The notes under the pieces: model-generated
Told to the model about the DNA's origin: nothing
The model's database searches: none
What the model saw: only the letters and a program-made list of their open reading frames with translations
Source of the DNA: Mesorhizobium_G sp050247155
GTDB lineage: Bacteria; Pseudomonadota; Alphaproteobacteria; Rhizobiales; Rhizobiaceae
Assembly: GCA_050247155.1 (NCBI GenBank)
Contig: JBFWUS010000023.1
Span: forward strand, 1 to 64,000
Reading direction: 5' to 3'
DNA: 64,000 bases
Position numbers and translations under genes: made by a program
Part shown: one piece after another, positions 52,806-61,936 of the stretch
Numbering within the stretch: position 1 is the stretch's first letter
Layout: each line of letters begins with the position of its first letter

Positions 52806-55589
52806 TCACGTCGCGTCACGCATGCGCTCCAGCGCTTGGTTCAGCTTTTCCTGCAGCGCTCGATACTCGGCCAATTTCTCGCGCTCAGCCTCGACCACAT
52901 CCTCAGGTGCGTTGGCGACAAACTTTTCATTGGACAGCTTCTTGTGCAGGCGCGCGATTTCTTCCGTCGTCTTGGCCAGTTCCTTCTGCAAGCGCGCGGA
53001 TTCCGCGGCGACGTCGATCAGAGCGCCCAGCGGAATGCAAAGCGTCGCCTCGCCGACGACGATCTGCGCGGACGCCTTCGGCGGCGCCTCCGCGTGGCCG
53101 ATCTCGCCAACGCGGGCGAGCCGCTTCAGTGCGCCGTCGTGGCGTTGCAGGCGCGCCTTCGTGCCGGCATTAGCTCCGACCACGGCAAGTGGCGCAATGG
53201 CCCCCGCCGGCACGTTCATTTCCGACCGCACGGAGCGAATGCCGGTGACGACATCGATCAGCCAGTTGATGTCGGCCGCTGCATCCCTGTCCTCGAAATC
53301 CGGCCGCGGCCACGCCGCGTGGCAGAGCAGCGTCGTGCGCTCGCCATTCTCGCCAGCCGTCACGCTCCATAGCTCTTCCGTCATGAACGGCATGAAGGGG
53401 TGCAGCAGCTTGTAGATCTCGTCCAGCATATAGGCCGCGCAAGCCTGGCTTTCGGCCTTGGCAGCCTCGTCGTCTCCCATGAAAACTGGCTTGAGCAGCT
53501 CCAGATACCAGTCGCAGAAATTGTTCCAGACAAAGCGGTACGCGGCCGCGGCGGCATCGTTGAAGCGATAGCTCGTCAGGCCGTCGGTGACCTCGCGCGC
53601 GGCGCGTGTCAGTTCCGTCAGGATCCAGCGGTTCACCGGCAGCTTGGCTTCGTTCAGCCACAGCGCGTCGTTGCGCGCCGCGCCGTTCATCTGCGCGAAG
53701 CGCGTCGCGTTCCAGAGCTTGGTGCCAAAATTGCGGTAGCCGGCGATGCGCGCCGGGTCGAGCTTCACGTCCCTGCCCTGCGCCGCCATGATCGCCAGCG
53801 TGAAGCGCAGCGCATCGGCGCCATACTCGTCCATCAGTTCCAGCGGGTCGATGACGTTGCCTTTCGACTTCGACATCTTGGCGCCGTTCTTGTCGCGAAC
53901 CAGCGCATGGACATAGACCGTGTGGAACGGCTCCTTCCCCATGAAATGATCGCCCATCATCATCATCCGGGCGACCCAGAAGAAAATGATGTCGAAGCCG
54001 GTGACCAGAACGCTGGTCGGGTAATAAGTGTCGAGTTCCGGCGTCTCGTCCGGCCAGCCGAGCGTCGAGAAGGGCCACAGCGCCGACGAGAACCAGGTAT
54101 CGAGCACGTCCTCGTCGCGGGTCAGAATGTCGCCGGGGGCGAAGTTTTCAAGCTTGTCCTCGACCCAGGCTTTCCACGGACCTTCATGCGCGAGGTAGTG
54201 CTGGATGGCGGCGTCCAATGCCTCTTCTTCCGTGCGCTCAACGAAGACATGGCCATCGGGGCCATACCAGGCCGGAATCTGATGGCCCCACCAGAGCTGG
54301 CGCGACACGCACCAGGGCTGGATGTTCTCCATCCAGTCGTAATAGGTCTTTTCCCAGCTCTTGGGGACGATCTTGGTCCGCCCCTGCCGGACCGAGGCGA
54401 TCGCCGCCTTGGCGAGCTCACCCGCATTGACATACCACTGGTCGGTCAGGAACGGCTCGATCGGCACGCCGCCGCGATCGCCATGCGGAACGGCATGACG
54501 GTGCGGCTCGATCTTGGCAAGGTAGCCGCCCTCGTCCATCATCCGGACGATGCGTTTGCGCGCCTCAAAGCGATCCTGGCCGTGGAGCTGATCCCACAGC
54601 GCCTGCCGCTCCGGCGTCGCATCGACTCCGGCGAGGAAGTCCTCGTTATCGTTGATGTTTATGTCCGCCTCGGTGGTCATGATGTTGATCGCCGGCAGCT
54701 TGTGCCGCCGGCCAACCTCGAAGTCGTTGAAGTCGTGCGCCGGGGTGATCTTCACCGCGCCCGTGCCTTTTTCCGGATCGGAATAGGTGTCGGCGACAAC
54801 AGGAATGCGCCGGCCAACGATCGGCAGGATCACGTTCTTGCCGACCAACCTGGCGAAACGCTCGTCGTCCGGATGAACGGCAACGCCGGTGTCGCCCAGC
54901 ATCGTCTCGGGTCGCGTCGTGGCGACCGTGATGAAGGTCGAGGCGTTTTCAGGATCGAAGGTCTGGCCTTCGACAGGATAGCGGAAATGCCAGAGATTGC
55001 CGTCGACTTCGTGCTGCTCGACCTCGATGTCCGAGATCGCCGTCTGCAGCTTCGGGTCCCAACTGACGAGCCGCTTGTCCTTGTAGACCAGGCCCTGCTT
55101 ATGCAGCGTGACGAAGACCTCGATGACGGCCTTCGATAGGCCTTCGTCCATGGTGAAGCGTTCGCGCGACCAGTCGCAGGAGGCTCCGAGGCGCTTCAAC
55201 TGGTTGAAGATCATGCCACCGGATTCGTCCTTCCACTCCCAGACTTTCTCGATGAATTTTTCGCGGCCGAGCTCGCGCCTGTGCTGCTGGCGCTCCATCA
55301 AGCGGCGCTCGACGACCATCTGGGTGGCAATGCCGGCATGGTCCATGCCCGGCTGCCAAAGCACGTTCTTGCCGCGCATGCGCTCGAAACGGACCAGAAT
55401 GTCCTGCAGCGTATTGTTGAGCGCATGGCCCATATGCAGCGAGCCGGTCACGTTCGGCGGCGGGATCACGATGGTGAAAGGCTCCGCGCCGGGTTCGGAG
55501 CCCGCGCCGGCGCGAAACGCGTCCGCGTCTCCCCAGAGTTTGACGATGCGCGGTTCGACGCTTTTCGCGTCGTAGTTTTTTTCCAGCAT
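52806..55589 (-). CDS. valS: Valyl-tRNA synthetase
   Basis: Charges tRNA-Val. The 927-residue product starts MLEKNYDAKSVEPRIVKLW, has the class I HIGH motif in PPPNVTGSLHMGHALNNT, the CP1 editing domain (GTGAVKITPAHDFNDFEVG), the KMSKS motif in NGAKMSKSKGNVIDP, the anticodon-binding helices and a C-terminal coiled coil (RLQKELAKTTEEIARLHKKL). ATG 55589 is chosen; the open frame further upstream has no family similarity. It is downstream of popZ in the same order as in many alphaproteobacteria, with a small VOC gene between them on the other strand. Confidence 0.97.
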   Translation of the reverse strand: MLEKNYDAKSVEPRIVKLWGDADAFRAGAGSEPGAEPFTIVIPPPNVTGSLHMGHALNNTLQDILVRFERMRGKNVLWQPGMDHAGIATQMVVERRLMERQQHRRELGREKFIEKVWEWKDESGGMIFNQLKRLGASCDWSRERFTMDEGLSKAVIEVFVTLHKQGLVYKDKRLVSWDPKLQTAISDIEVEQHEVDGNLWHFRYPVEGQTFDPENASTFITVATTRPETMLGDTGVAVHPDDERFARLVGKNVILPIVGRRIPVVADTYSDPEKGTGAVKITPAHDFNDFEVGRRHKLPAINIMTTEADININDNEDFLAGVDATPERQALWDQLHGQDRFEARKRIVRMMDEGGYLAKIEPHRHAVPHGDRGGVPIEPFLTDQWYVNAGELAKAAIASVRQGRTKIVPKSWEKTYYDWMENIQPWCVSRQLWWGHQIPAWYGPDGHVFVERTEEEALDAAIQHYLAHEGPWKAWVEDKLENFAPGDILTRDEDVLDTWFSSALWPFSTLGWPDETPELDTYYPTSVLVTGFDIIFFWVARMMMMGDHFMGKEPFHTVYVHALVRDKNGAKMSKSKGNVIDPLELMDEYGADALRFTLAIMAAQGRDVKLDPARIAGYRNFGTKLWNATRFAQMNGAARNDALWLNEAKLPVNRWILTELTRAAREVTDGLTSYRFNDAAAAAYRFVWNNFCDWYLELLKPVFMGDDEAAKAESQACAAYMLDEIYKLLHPFMPFMTEELWSVTAGENGERTTLLCHAAWPRPDFEDRDAAADINWLIDVVTGIRSVRSEMNVPAGAIAPLAVVGANAGTKARLQRHDGALKRLARVGEIGHAEAPPKASAQIVVGEATLCIPLGALIDVAAESARLQKELAKTTEEIARLHKKLSNEKFVANAPEDVVEAEREKLAEYRALQEKLNQALERMRDAT

Positions 55590-55669
55590 GGGATGGCCTG
55601 ATTTTTTGTGTCGCGCTCGTGTAAACCGAATGGGTTGTGGCAAGTCAACAGCAGGAGACAAGCCGACTG

Positions 55670-56080
55670 ATGACCACTTCCTCAATGCCTGTCCCTGAGA
55701 CCTCAACCCTTATCGCGGCCGAACCGCAACTCTTCGTGACCGATATAGCGGTCTCGCTGACCTTCTACCAAGAAAAGCTCGGTTTCACCGTCGGCTTTGC
55801 CTATGGCGAGCCACCGTTCTACGCCCAGGTGCTTCGCGGTGGCGCCAAACTCAACTTGCGCCATGCCGACGCGCTTCCCGTGGACCCGGCGTTGGCGGCA
55901 AAGCACGACCTGCTCGCGGCAACGATCGTGCTGGACCACGCAAAGCCGCTCTTTCTCGAATACCAGGCTGCCGGCGTCGACTTTCACCAATCCTCGCGCA
56001 GCGAACCGTGGGGCGCACGCACCTTCATCGTCAAGGACCCAGATGGCAACCTGATCGCCTTCGCGGCGGACGGGAGTTGA
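55670..56080 (+). CDS. VOC (glyoxalase/bleomycin resistance) family protein
   Basis: 136-residue single-domain vicinal oxygen chelate protein. Beta-alpha-beta-beta-beta units are seen in PQLFVTDIAVSLTFYQEKLGFTVGFAYGE and the second module with WGARTFIVKDPDGNLIAFA. Metal ligand positions are not all obvious. Function is not predicted. ATG 55670 has CAGGAG about 12 nt upstream; ATG 55685 is an alternative. It is on the opposite strand between valS and popZ and shares the bidirectional hairpin at 56096-56121. Confidence 0.82.
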   Translation: MTTSSMPVPETSTLIAAEPQLFVTDIAVSLTFYQEKLGFTVGFAYGEPPFYAQVLRGGAKLNLRHADALPVDPALAAKHDLLAATIVLDHAKPLFLEYQAAGVDFHQSSRSEPWGARTFIVKDPDGNLIAFAADGS

Positions 56081-56095
56081 ACGAAACGCAAAGCA

Positions 56096-56121
56096 AAAGC
56101 GCCGCATTGATGCGGCGCTTT
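56096..56121. terminator. Bidirectional terminator hairpin
   Basis: Perfect 11-bp stem AAAGCGCCGCA / TGCGGCGCTTT (56096-56106 and 56111-56121) with a TTGA loop, A/T-flanked on both sides. It lies between the convergent VOC gene and popZ. Confidence 0.88.
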
Positions 56122-56145
56122 CGTATCCGTTGATAATACTGGCGG

Positions 56146-56808
56146 TCAGCCGCCGCGCGCGACGCGCTCGATTTCTTCGCGCACCAGGCGCTCTACGAGG
56201 ACCGGCAGATTGTTGTCCAGCCAATCCTGCAGCATCGGCCGGATCATCTCTTCCGCGACCTCGTCGAAACTGCGACGGCGGCTGGCGGCAAAGGCTTCCG
56301 ACAACTCCCCAAAAGAAGCCGCAACCTGACGGCCGGCCTGATCGGAAATCAGCGTGGGCTTGGACTCCACAGGAGCCACGCCAGACGGCGCAGCAGGCGC
56401 CGACCCGGCTTCGAATTTCGGCTGAGCTACCACGCGTTCGTCGAGCGAGCGAAGGGCGGCGACGTCCCATTGCGTACCCGTCGCGCGGTCGTCTTTTTCA
56501 TCCTCGAAGTCGACGGGCAATGCCGACATGTCGAATATCGGCTCTTCTATCACCACCGGCTCGACAGCAACTGCCTCAGACTTGGGAGCGGCGGACCGGC
56601 CCGCGGCCGCCGCTTCAACGCGCCGCGACACCGTAAAGGCGTCCGAGCGCGCCGGATCGTTCGCGGCCGGTCCTATGGCCGTTTCAACGGACTCGAATTC
56701 GGGCTCGCGCTTCGGCGTCTCATTGTCTTCGATAATGCGGCGGATCGAAGCGAGTATCTCTTCCATGGAGGGTTCTTTTTGGGCTGCATTGCTTGCTTGC
56801 TGGGCCAT
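56146..56808 (-). CDS. popZ: Polar organizing protein PopZ (DUF2497)
   Basis: Forms polar condensates that anchor chromosome origins and cell-cycle factors in alphaproteobacteria. The 220-residue product has the N-terminal SMEEILASIRRIIEDNE, a long acidic/proline-rich spacer and the C-terminal helices RSFDEVAEEMIRPMLQDWLDNNLPVLVERLVREEIERVARG for oligomerisation. ATG 56808 is preferred over a longer reading. Its usual neighbour tolC has been separated here by the pqq operon. Confidence 0.92.
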   Translation of the reverse strand: MAQQASNAAQKEPSMEEILASIRRIIEDNETPKREPEFESVETAIGPAANDPARSDAFTVSRRVEAAAAGRSAAPKSEAVAVEPVVIEEPIFDMSALPVDFEDEKDDRATGTQWDVAALRSLDERVVAQPKFEAGSAPAAPSGVAPVESKPTLISDQAGRQVAASFGELSEAFAASRRRSFDEVAEEMIRPMLQDWLDNNLPVLVERLVREEIERVARGG

Positions 56809-56975
56809 GGTGGTCTGCCGTCTCCGCTTCGCGACGATCCGTTCGCGGCATCCCCGCCGGCCTCGAATCACAACTGCTAGCGTAGCCGACGCGCCTGCCG
56901 GTTAGAATCCTCAATATTTGGTGCGGAAAGATTTCAACAAGGGATCGACTGAAATTTGCCGCTGACGCGAAGTTC

Positions 56976-58076
56976 TCACGCCGGCTCGACTACGCCGATC
57001 CTCCGATACGTCACCTCGCCCTGGCCCGAAGCCGACTCCTCCTCGGCCAGAGACAGGATGCGCTGGTGCAGCGGCGAGAGCGAACAAGCGGGATCCGTGG
57101 CGGCGGCGTCGCCGGCCAGTTTCATGGCCTGGCAACGGCAACCGCCGAAGTCTATCTCCTTGCGCTCGCAACTGCGACATGGCTCGCGCATCCAGTCAAA
57201 CCCGCGATAGGCGTTGAAGGCCGGCGAGTCTTCCCAGATCTTCGCCAACGGTGTTTCGGCGGCGTTTGGGAAGGTCAGGTGCGGGATGGACGCAGCCGCG
57301 TGACATGGCATCGCTGTGCCATCGGGTGTCAGCATGAAGGCGTCGCGCGCCCAGCCGCCCATGCAGGCCTTTGGATAAAGCGCGTAATAGTCCGGCGCGA
57401 CGAAATCGATGGCGAGCACGCCGCGCAGGTGCTCCTGCGCGGCTTCCACACGTGCGGCCATGGCCATCACGTCATCGCGTTCCGGCATCAGCGCCTGGCG
57501 GTTGAGCAGTGCCCAACCGTAATATTGCACATTGGCGATCTCGAGCCGCTCGGCCCCCAACTGCAGCGCCAGGTCGATGAAAAGCTCGACCTCGCCGATA
57601 TTCTTGCGGTGGATCGGCGCGTTGATCGTGAGCGGCAGCCCGGCCGCCTTGATCTGCGCCGCGGTGACCAGCTTCTTCTCATGCGCGCCGCGCGAATTGC
57701 CGATCATGTCGGTGGTCTCGGGCCGCGCGCCCTGAAAACTCAACTGCACATGGTCGAGGCCAGCGGCCGCCAGTCTTTCGAACAAACCTTCCTTCACGGC
57801 GACGCCAGCAGTGATCAGATTGGTGTAGACGCCCCGGCTCGCCAGCCGCGCGATCAGATCCGGCAAGTCCTGCCGCAGGGTCGGTTCGCCGCCGGAAAGA
57901 TGCACCTGCAAAATGCCCAGGTCCGCCGCCTGGTCGAAAATCGAAAGCCAGCTCACTGTGTCGAGTTCGCGGTTGCCCTTCAGCAATTCGAGCGGATTGG
58001 AACAGTACGGACACTGCAACGGACAGCGATGCGTTAGCTCCGCCAAAATGCCGATGGGCGGGCCGAGGGCGGTCAT
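56976..58076 (-). CDS. pqqE: PQQ biosynthesis radical SAM enzyme PqqE
   Basis: Forms the Glu-Tyr carbon-carbon bond in PqqA with SAM and SPASM Fe-S clusters. The 366-residue product has the CX3CX2C cluster in THRCPLQCPYC, the SAM-binding HLSGGEPTL, and the C-terminal SPASM cysteines (CMGGWARDAF, MPCHAAAS, CRSCERKEIDFGGCRCQA). ATG 58076 overlaps the pqqD stop (ATGA). The frame upstream of it lies in pqqD. It is the last pqq gene here; pqqF/G were not seen. Confidence 0.96.
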   Translation of the reverse strand: MTALGPPIGILAELTHRCPLQCPYCSNPLELLKGNRELDTVSWLSIFDQAADLGILQVHLSGGEPTLRQDLPDLIARLASRGVYTNLITAGVAVKEGLFERLAAAGLDHVQLSFQGARPETTDMIGNSRGAHEKKLVTAAQIKAAGLPLTINAPIHRKNIGEVELFIDLALQLGAERLEIANVQYYGWALLNRQALMPERDDVMAMAARVEAAQEHLRGVLAIDFVAPDYYALYPKACMGGWARDAFMLTPDGTAMPCHAAASIPHLTFPNAAETPLAKIWEDSPAFNAYRGFDWMREPCRSCERKEIDFGGCRCQAMKLAGDAAATDPACSLSPLHQRILSLAEEESASGQGEVTYRRIGVVEPA

Positions 58077-58384
58077 AGTCGCAACACCATACGGTCGGAC
58101 CAATCCTGCGCGAAGGCGAGGACGTCGGCCTCGATCTCCTCGGCATCGGCTTCGTATTCCACCGCCAGCGCCTGAGAGATTGAGGCAATCGTGCGCTGTC
58201 CATCGCACAATCGTAGGATCGACAGGCTCACCTCGTCGGGCCACAGCACCTTTTCGGGCGACAGCAGCGCCCATGCCTGGCGAACGGGATCAAAATACAG
58301 CCTGACATGTCTTGGTAGCGTTGGCACGGAGCCTGCAGTGGCGATCGGGCGTACCGGTTCGTTCGTGTGCGCCGTCGCCTTCAT
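58073..58384 (-). CDS. pqqD: PQQ biosynthesis peptide chaperone PqqD
   Basis: Small chaperone that holds PqqA and presents it to PqqE. The 103-residue product has RHVRLYFDPVRQAWALLSPEKVLWPDEVSLSILRLCDG, the winged-helix RRE-type fold of PqqD, then acidic TISALAV-like helices and a RMVLRL end. ATG 58384 overlaps the pqqC stop (ATGA). An N-terminal extension of about 20 residues over typical PqqD is present. Confidence 0.94.
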   Translation of the reverse strand: MKATAHTNEPVRPIATAGSVPTLPRHVRLYFDPVRQAWALLSPEKVLWPDEVSLSILRLCDGQRTIASISQALAVEYEADAEEIEADVLAFAQDWSDRMVLRL

Positions 58385-59139
58385 CGCGGATGATCCTGCG
58401 GCACGAAGGCCCCGGGCGCCACCAGCGCAGGCTCTACATAAGCGAAATGCAGGGCATCCAGCATCGCCCAGAGGATATCGCATTTGGTGATCAGCGCATC
58501 GACCGCAGCCTGCTGCTGGTCCGCCGTGCGCGCGTGCTTCACCACGTAGGCAAGCGCGAATTCGGCATCGCGCGGGGCTTGATGCAGGCGCGGCGTGAAA
58601 TAGGACAGGATGTCCTCGGTCACATAGTCGTAGCGCTTCAAGATCGCCGGAACCCGCTCGCCGATGACGTTCGGCGAAAACAGTTCGGTCAGCGACGAGG
58701 CGATCGCCTCCAGCAGACTGCGCTTTTCCACCAGCGTCACATACGCGCCAACAGCGAAGCGTGTCGCGGGCAAGGCCAGCCGCTGCGAACGCACGAGGTC
58801 GGCATCGAGTCCCAAGCCCGTTGCCAGCTTCATCCAGCGCTCGATGCCGCCCGGTTTTCCCTCGCCGCCATCGTGGTCGATGATGCGCTCGCGCCAGGCG
58901 ATGCGCAGCTCCGGCTCATCTAGCCGTGACAGCACGATGGCATCCTTGCGGGGGATCGCCGCCTGGTAGCAATAGCGGTTCAGCGCCCAGGCCTGCATCT
59001 GGCCCTTGGTCAGCCTGCCCTCCACCATCAGGCGGTGGAAGGGGTGGTTGATGTGGTAACGCTCCTCGCCGACCTTGCGCAGCAAGGCTTCCAGCCGCTC
59101 CGGCGACATTACGTCATGGACCCGAAACGCTGCCGTCAC
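58381..59139 (-). CDS. pqqC: Pyrroloquinoline-quinone synthase PqqC
   Basis: Oxygen-dependent, cofactor-free oxidase that closes the rings in the final PQQ step. The 252-residue product has YHINHPFHRLMVEGRLTKGQMQAWALNRYCYQAAIPRKDA, RERIIDHDGGEG, and DYVTEDILSYFTPRLHQAPRDAEFALAYV; the histidines that bind AHQQ are present. It begins with GTG 59139, overlapping the pqqB stop (GTGA). Its length is normal. Confidence 0.96.
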   Translation of the reverse strand: MTAAFRVHDVMSPERLEALLRKVGEERYHINHPFHRLMVEGRLTKGQMQAWALNRYCYQAAIPRKDAIVLSRLDEPELRIAWRERIIDHDGGEGKPGGIERWMKLATGLGLDADLVRSQRLALPATRFAVGAYVTLVEKRSLLEAIASSLTELFSPNVIGERVPAILKRYDYVTEDILSYFTPRLHQAPRDAEFALAYVVKHARTADQQQAAVDALITKCDILWAMLDALHFAYVEPALVAPGAFVPQDHPR

Positions 59140-60068
59140 AGTCTGATCTCCATGCCGTCAAAGGCGACTTCCCAACCAGCAGCCTCGACGAAACGCCGCG
59201 CGTCGGAGCGCGCATCGAGGATCGGATTGGTGTTGTTGATGTGAATATAGATACGACGTCCGAGTTCGACATCCTTAAGGGCCGCAACCGAGCCCTCTTC
59301 GCCGCTGATCGCCAGATGCCCCATGCGCTGGCCCGTCTTGTCGCCAACGCCGGCCTCCGCCATCTCGTTGTCCGCAAACACAGTGCCGTCGAAGAACAGC
59401 ACATCGGCGCCCGAAACGCGCTCCCTCACGGCCTCAGAGGCGGCGGCACAGCCCGGCACATAGTGCATCACACCGTCGCCATTCGTCGCAACGATCCGCA
59501 CGCCGACGGTGTCTCCATCAGCCGCGTTGAAATCGCGCCCCGCGTCACCCGTTTCAAGAAACAGCGCTACCTTGCCGGGCACCGGATAGAGCATAACACG
59601 CAGTCCCGTTGAGCCATCCGGCCCCTCGATCTCGACTTCCCGATCGACCGGCAGCTCGATGCGCCTGACATAGGCCGGATCGAGCACGCGAAAGATCGGA
59701 TTCTGCTCGAGCACGTTCAACACCCGCCCGGATGCATAGAGGTTAAATCTCTGACGTTCACGCAGGCTGAGCAACCCGGCGATATGGTCGACATCGGCGT
59801 TCGTCAGCACCACCGCGCTGATCGGCGTCGACCGCAGGTCGGCGTCGTCCGCCGGCTGCAACTCTGGCGTCGCCGCCATCTGGGCGCGAATGTCGGGCGA
59901 GGCGTTGAACACCACCCAACCCGCGCCTGCGCTGGCAGCAATGCTGGACTGGAAGCGGGCCGAGACATCGACGTCGCCTGCCCGCGCCCGGCGGCTATAT
60001 TGAAAGTTGCAGTTCCACTGGGGAACACCGCCTCCGGCGGCTGAGCCGAGCACTTTTACACGCAACAT
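59136..60068 (-). CDS. pqqB: PQQ biosynthesis protein PqqB
   Basis: MBL-fold hydroxylase that modifies the tyrosine of the PqqE/PqqF product. The 310-residue product begins MLRVKVLGSAAGGGVPQWNCNF, with the metal-binding TNADVDHIAGLLSLRE motif around residue 90 and NNTNPILDARSDARRFVEAAGWEVAFDGMEI at the C-terminus. ATG 60068 is better than the adjacent TTG 60071. It is separated from pqqA by a hairpin-containing gap of 79 bp and coupled to pqqC. Confidence 0.95.
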   Translation of the reverse strand: MLRVKVLGSAAGGGVPQWNCNFQYSRRARAGDVDVSARFQSSIAASAGAGWVVFNASPDIRAQMAATPELQPADDADLRSTPISAVVLTNADVDHIAGLLSLRERQRFNLYASGRVLNVLEQNPIFRVLDPAYVRRIELPVDREVEIEGPDGSTGLRVMLYPVPGKVALFLETGDAGRDFNAADGDTVGVRIVATNGDGVMHYVPGCAAASEAVRERVSGADVLFFDGTVFADNEMAEAGVGDKTGQRMGHLAISGEEGSVAALKDVELGRRIYIHINNTNPILDARSDARRFVEAAGWEVAFDGMEIRL

Positions 60069-60084
60069 CAAACACCTGCCCGCT

Positions 60085-60109
60085 CCCGCTCATCACCAGG
60101 ATGAGCGGG
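60085..60109 (-). terminator. Stem-loop between pqqA and pqqB
   Basis: A perfect 10-bp stem CCCGCTCATC / GATGAGCGGG (60085-60094 and 60100-60109) with a 5-nt loop, in the pqqA-pqqB gap. In other bacteria a stem-loop here lets the pqqA peptide be made in excess over the enzymes; that role is inferred. Confidence 0.65.
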
Positions 60110-60147
60110 TTGTAGACGGTAAAATGATGCTTTGCTCGGGTGCTGGA

Positions 60148-60237
60148 TTACTTCTTGAGTTCCGACGACTGGTAGCGCGAAATCTCAAAACCTGCCGACA
60201 CCTGGCACATACGTGGCTTGGACCAGATCTTCTTCAT
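60148..60237 (-). CDS. pqqA: PQQ precursor peptide PqqA
   Basis: Ribosomally made peptide from which PQQ is built. The 29-residue peptide opens MKKIWSKPRMCQVSAGFEIS and contains the Glu18-x3-Tyr22 pair (FEISRYQSS) that PqqE crosslinks. A strong GGAGG lies 9 nt before the ATG. An atypical Cys at position 11 is present in this copy. It heads pqqABCDE. Confidence 0.96.
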   Translation of the reverse strand: MKKIWSKPRMCQVSAGFEISRYQSSELKK

Positions 60238-60355
60238 AGGGAATATCCTCCGCAACGATGGTTTCTCGGTGCCCGGCAGCATGGCTAACATGAATGGCGG
60301 GAGGAAGGAACTGGTCTTTAGGACAGGGTGGCGGCCTGCGCCCGCCTCGTCGTGA

Positions 60356-61795
60356 TTACCGGCCGTCAGGCGTCCGCAATCCGAACCACTTGTCCTTGAC
60401 GGCTTCGTAGTGCTCTTCCGGTTTGTACACCGCGACATTCAGGCCGAGGAATTTGGCGTCGAGACGGCCGATGGAATTCAGGATCGCGTAGCTGTTGACC
60501 ACGATATCGTGCTCGTCGCTGGCTAGGTCGATCTGAGCCTGGATGACATCGGCCTGGGCGTTAAGCACGTCCAGCGTCGTGCGCTGGCCGACATTGCGTT
60601 CTTCGATCACGCCGTTCAGCGCGAGTCGCCGTGCTTCGACCACGGTGCGGTTTGCCTGCGCGCCCTCCCGAGCCGCATTGTACATGGTCCAGGCCGAAGT
60701 CACGCCCTGACGCACGCTGTCGCGATTGACGTCGAGGTTGATGCGGGTACGGCCCAGTTCTTCCTTACTCTGCCTCACCTGAGCTGCAACGCGTCCGCCT
60801 TGATAAAGCGGGATCGTGAGTTGCGCGCCGATCGTGGCGCTTGTCTGGTTGGCGCTCGACCAAGTTCCCGAGGGGTCGTCAAGTGTCGATCGGCCGTTGT
60901 GGCCCGAGTCCGCGCCATTGTAAGTGTGGTTTAGGCCTAAGGACGCGTCCAGTTGCGGCAGCAACTGCCCTTCGGTCGACTTTACCGCGTAGCCCGCCGC
61001 ATCAATCAAATGTTCAGAGGCCAGAATTGCCGGATGCTCCTCCGCGGCGATTGCTTGCGCTCCGTTCAACGATTTGGGGAGTGACTTAACGACTGCTTTA
61101 GCCGCACTGAGCTTGCCTGGCTCGTCGCCGATGATCTGTCGATAGACGGCAGCACTTCGCAACGCGCGCGCTTTCGCGTCATTCAGCACAGCGATCGCAT
61201 TGGCGCGTTCGGCCTCCGCTTGTGCGACGTCAGTGCGGGTGCCCTCACCTACGTCGAATCGCGAGCGCGCCGCGCGTACCTGCTCATCCAGAAATGCTAG
61301 ATTCTGTTGCGTCAAGGCCGCGATCTGCCTGTCGCGGATGACATCCATGTAAGCGGTGGCGGCATTCAAAAGAATATTCTGTTCTGTGTTACGCAGGCTT
61401 TCACGCGACGAACGGACATTCGCTTCGGCATTCCTGACATTGTTACGTGTCTGAAAACCGTCAAAGAGTGACTGATTGAGTTCGATGCCGAATGTGCCGA
61501 CCTCAATTCTTTGGCCGCTCGTTCTGTTGCTTTGAGCCGATCCGCGGCCACCGTGCGACGTTGTCCGGTTCGTTTCGTATCTGGCAGTTCCTCGCGCCAC
61601 GATGATCGGCCGATAGCCCGATTTGGCGATCGCCACATTCTCATCCGTAACGCGCACGCTGGCGCGCGCCGAGTTGAGCTGCGAGTTGAATTTGTAGGCT
61701 TTTGCCAGCGCGCCCTGGATGGTCTCGGCGGAGACCGGACCCATGCCAGCGCTAACCAGAAAAACGGATGCGAGCAGAACCTTGCGAAACGACAA
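60356..61795 (-). CDS. tolC: TolC family outer membrane protein
   Basis: Outer-membrane channel for type I secretion and efflux pumps. The 479-residue product has a signal peptide ending VSA before ETIQGALAKAYKFN, two repeats of TolC type with coiled-coil helices, and GRTRINLDVNRDSVRQGV, VEARRLALNGVIEERNVGQRTTLDVLNAQADV segments near residues 370-430. The TTG at 61795 is chosen because AGGAG lies 8 nt upstream and it puts the signal peptide first. In this group tolC normally precedes popZ; the pqq operon separates them here. Confidence 0.9.
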   Translation of the reverse strand: MSFRKVLLASVFLVSAGMGPVSAETIQGALAKAYKFNSQLNSARASVRVTDENVAIAKSGYRPIIVARGTARYETNRTTSHGGRGSAQSNRTSGQRIEVGTFGIELNQSLFDGFQTRNNVRNAEANVRSSRESLRNTEQNILLNAATAYMDVIRDRQIAALTQQNLAFLDEQVRAARSRFDVGEGTRTDVAQAEAERANAIAVLNDAKARALRSAAVYRQIIGDEPGKLSAAKAVVKSLPKSLNGAQAIAAEEHPAILASEHLIDAAGYAVKSTEGQLLPQLDASLGLNHTYNGADSGHNGRSTLDDPSGTWSSANQTSATIGAQLTIPLYQGGRVAAQVRQSKEELGRTRINLDVNRDSVRQGVTSAWTMYNAAREGAQANRTVVEARRLALNGVIEERNVGQRTTLDVLNAQADVIQAQIDLASDEHDIVVNSYAILNSIGRLDAKFLGLNVAVYKPEEHYEAVKDKWFGLRTPDGR

Positions 61796-61936
61796 GCCGC
61801 AACTCCTAAACTTTCGAGACGCCGCGCAAACCGCCAAGCGAACGCCCTCAGGTCGCGCGCGCCCAGCGTGGCGACCTTTTCATGACAATTTGAACGGAAG
61901 CAACACGACTGCGCGGCGCGATGCAAGTACACGATA

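Noticed and set aside
53400..55139. A 579-residue open frame antisense to valS
   Set aside because: It lies wholly inside valS, has an Arg/His-rich composition and no domain; such long antisense frames are expected at high GC.
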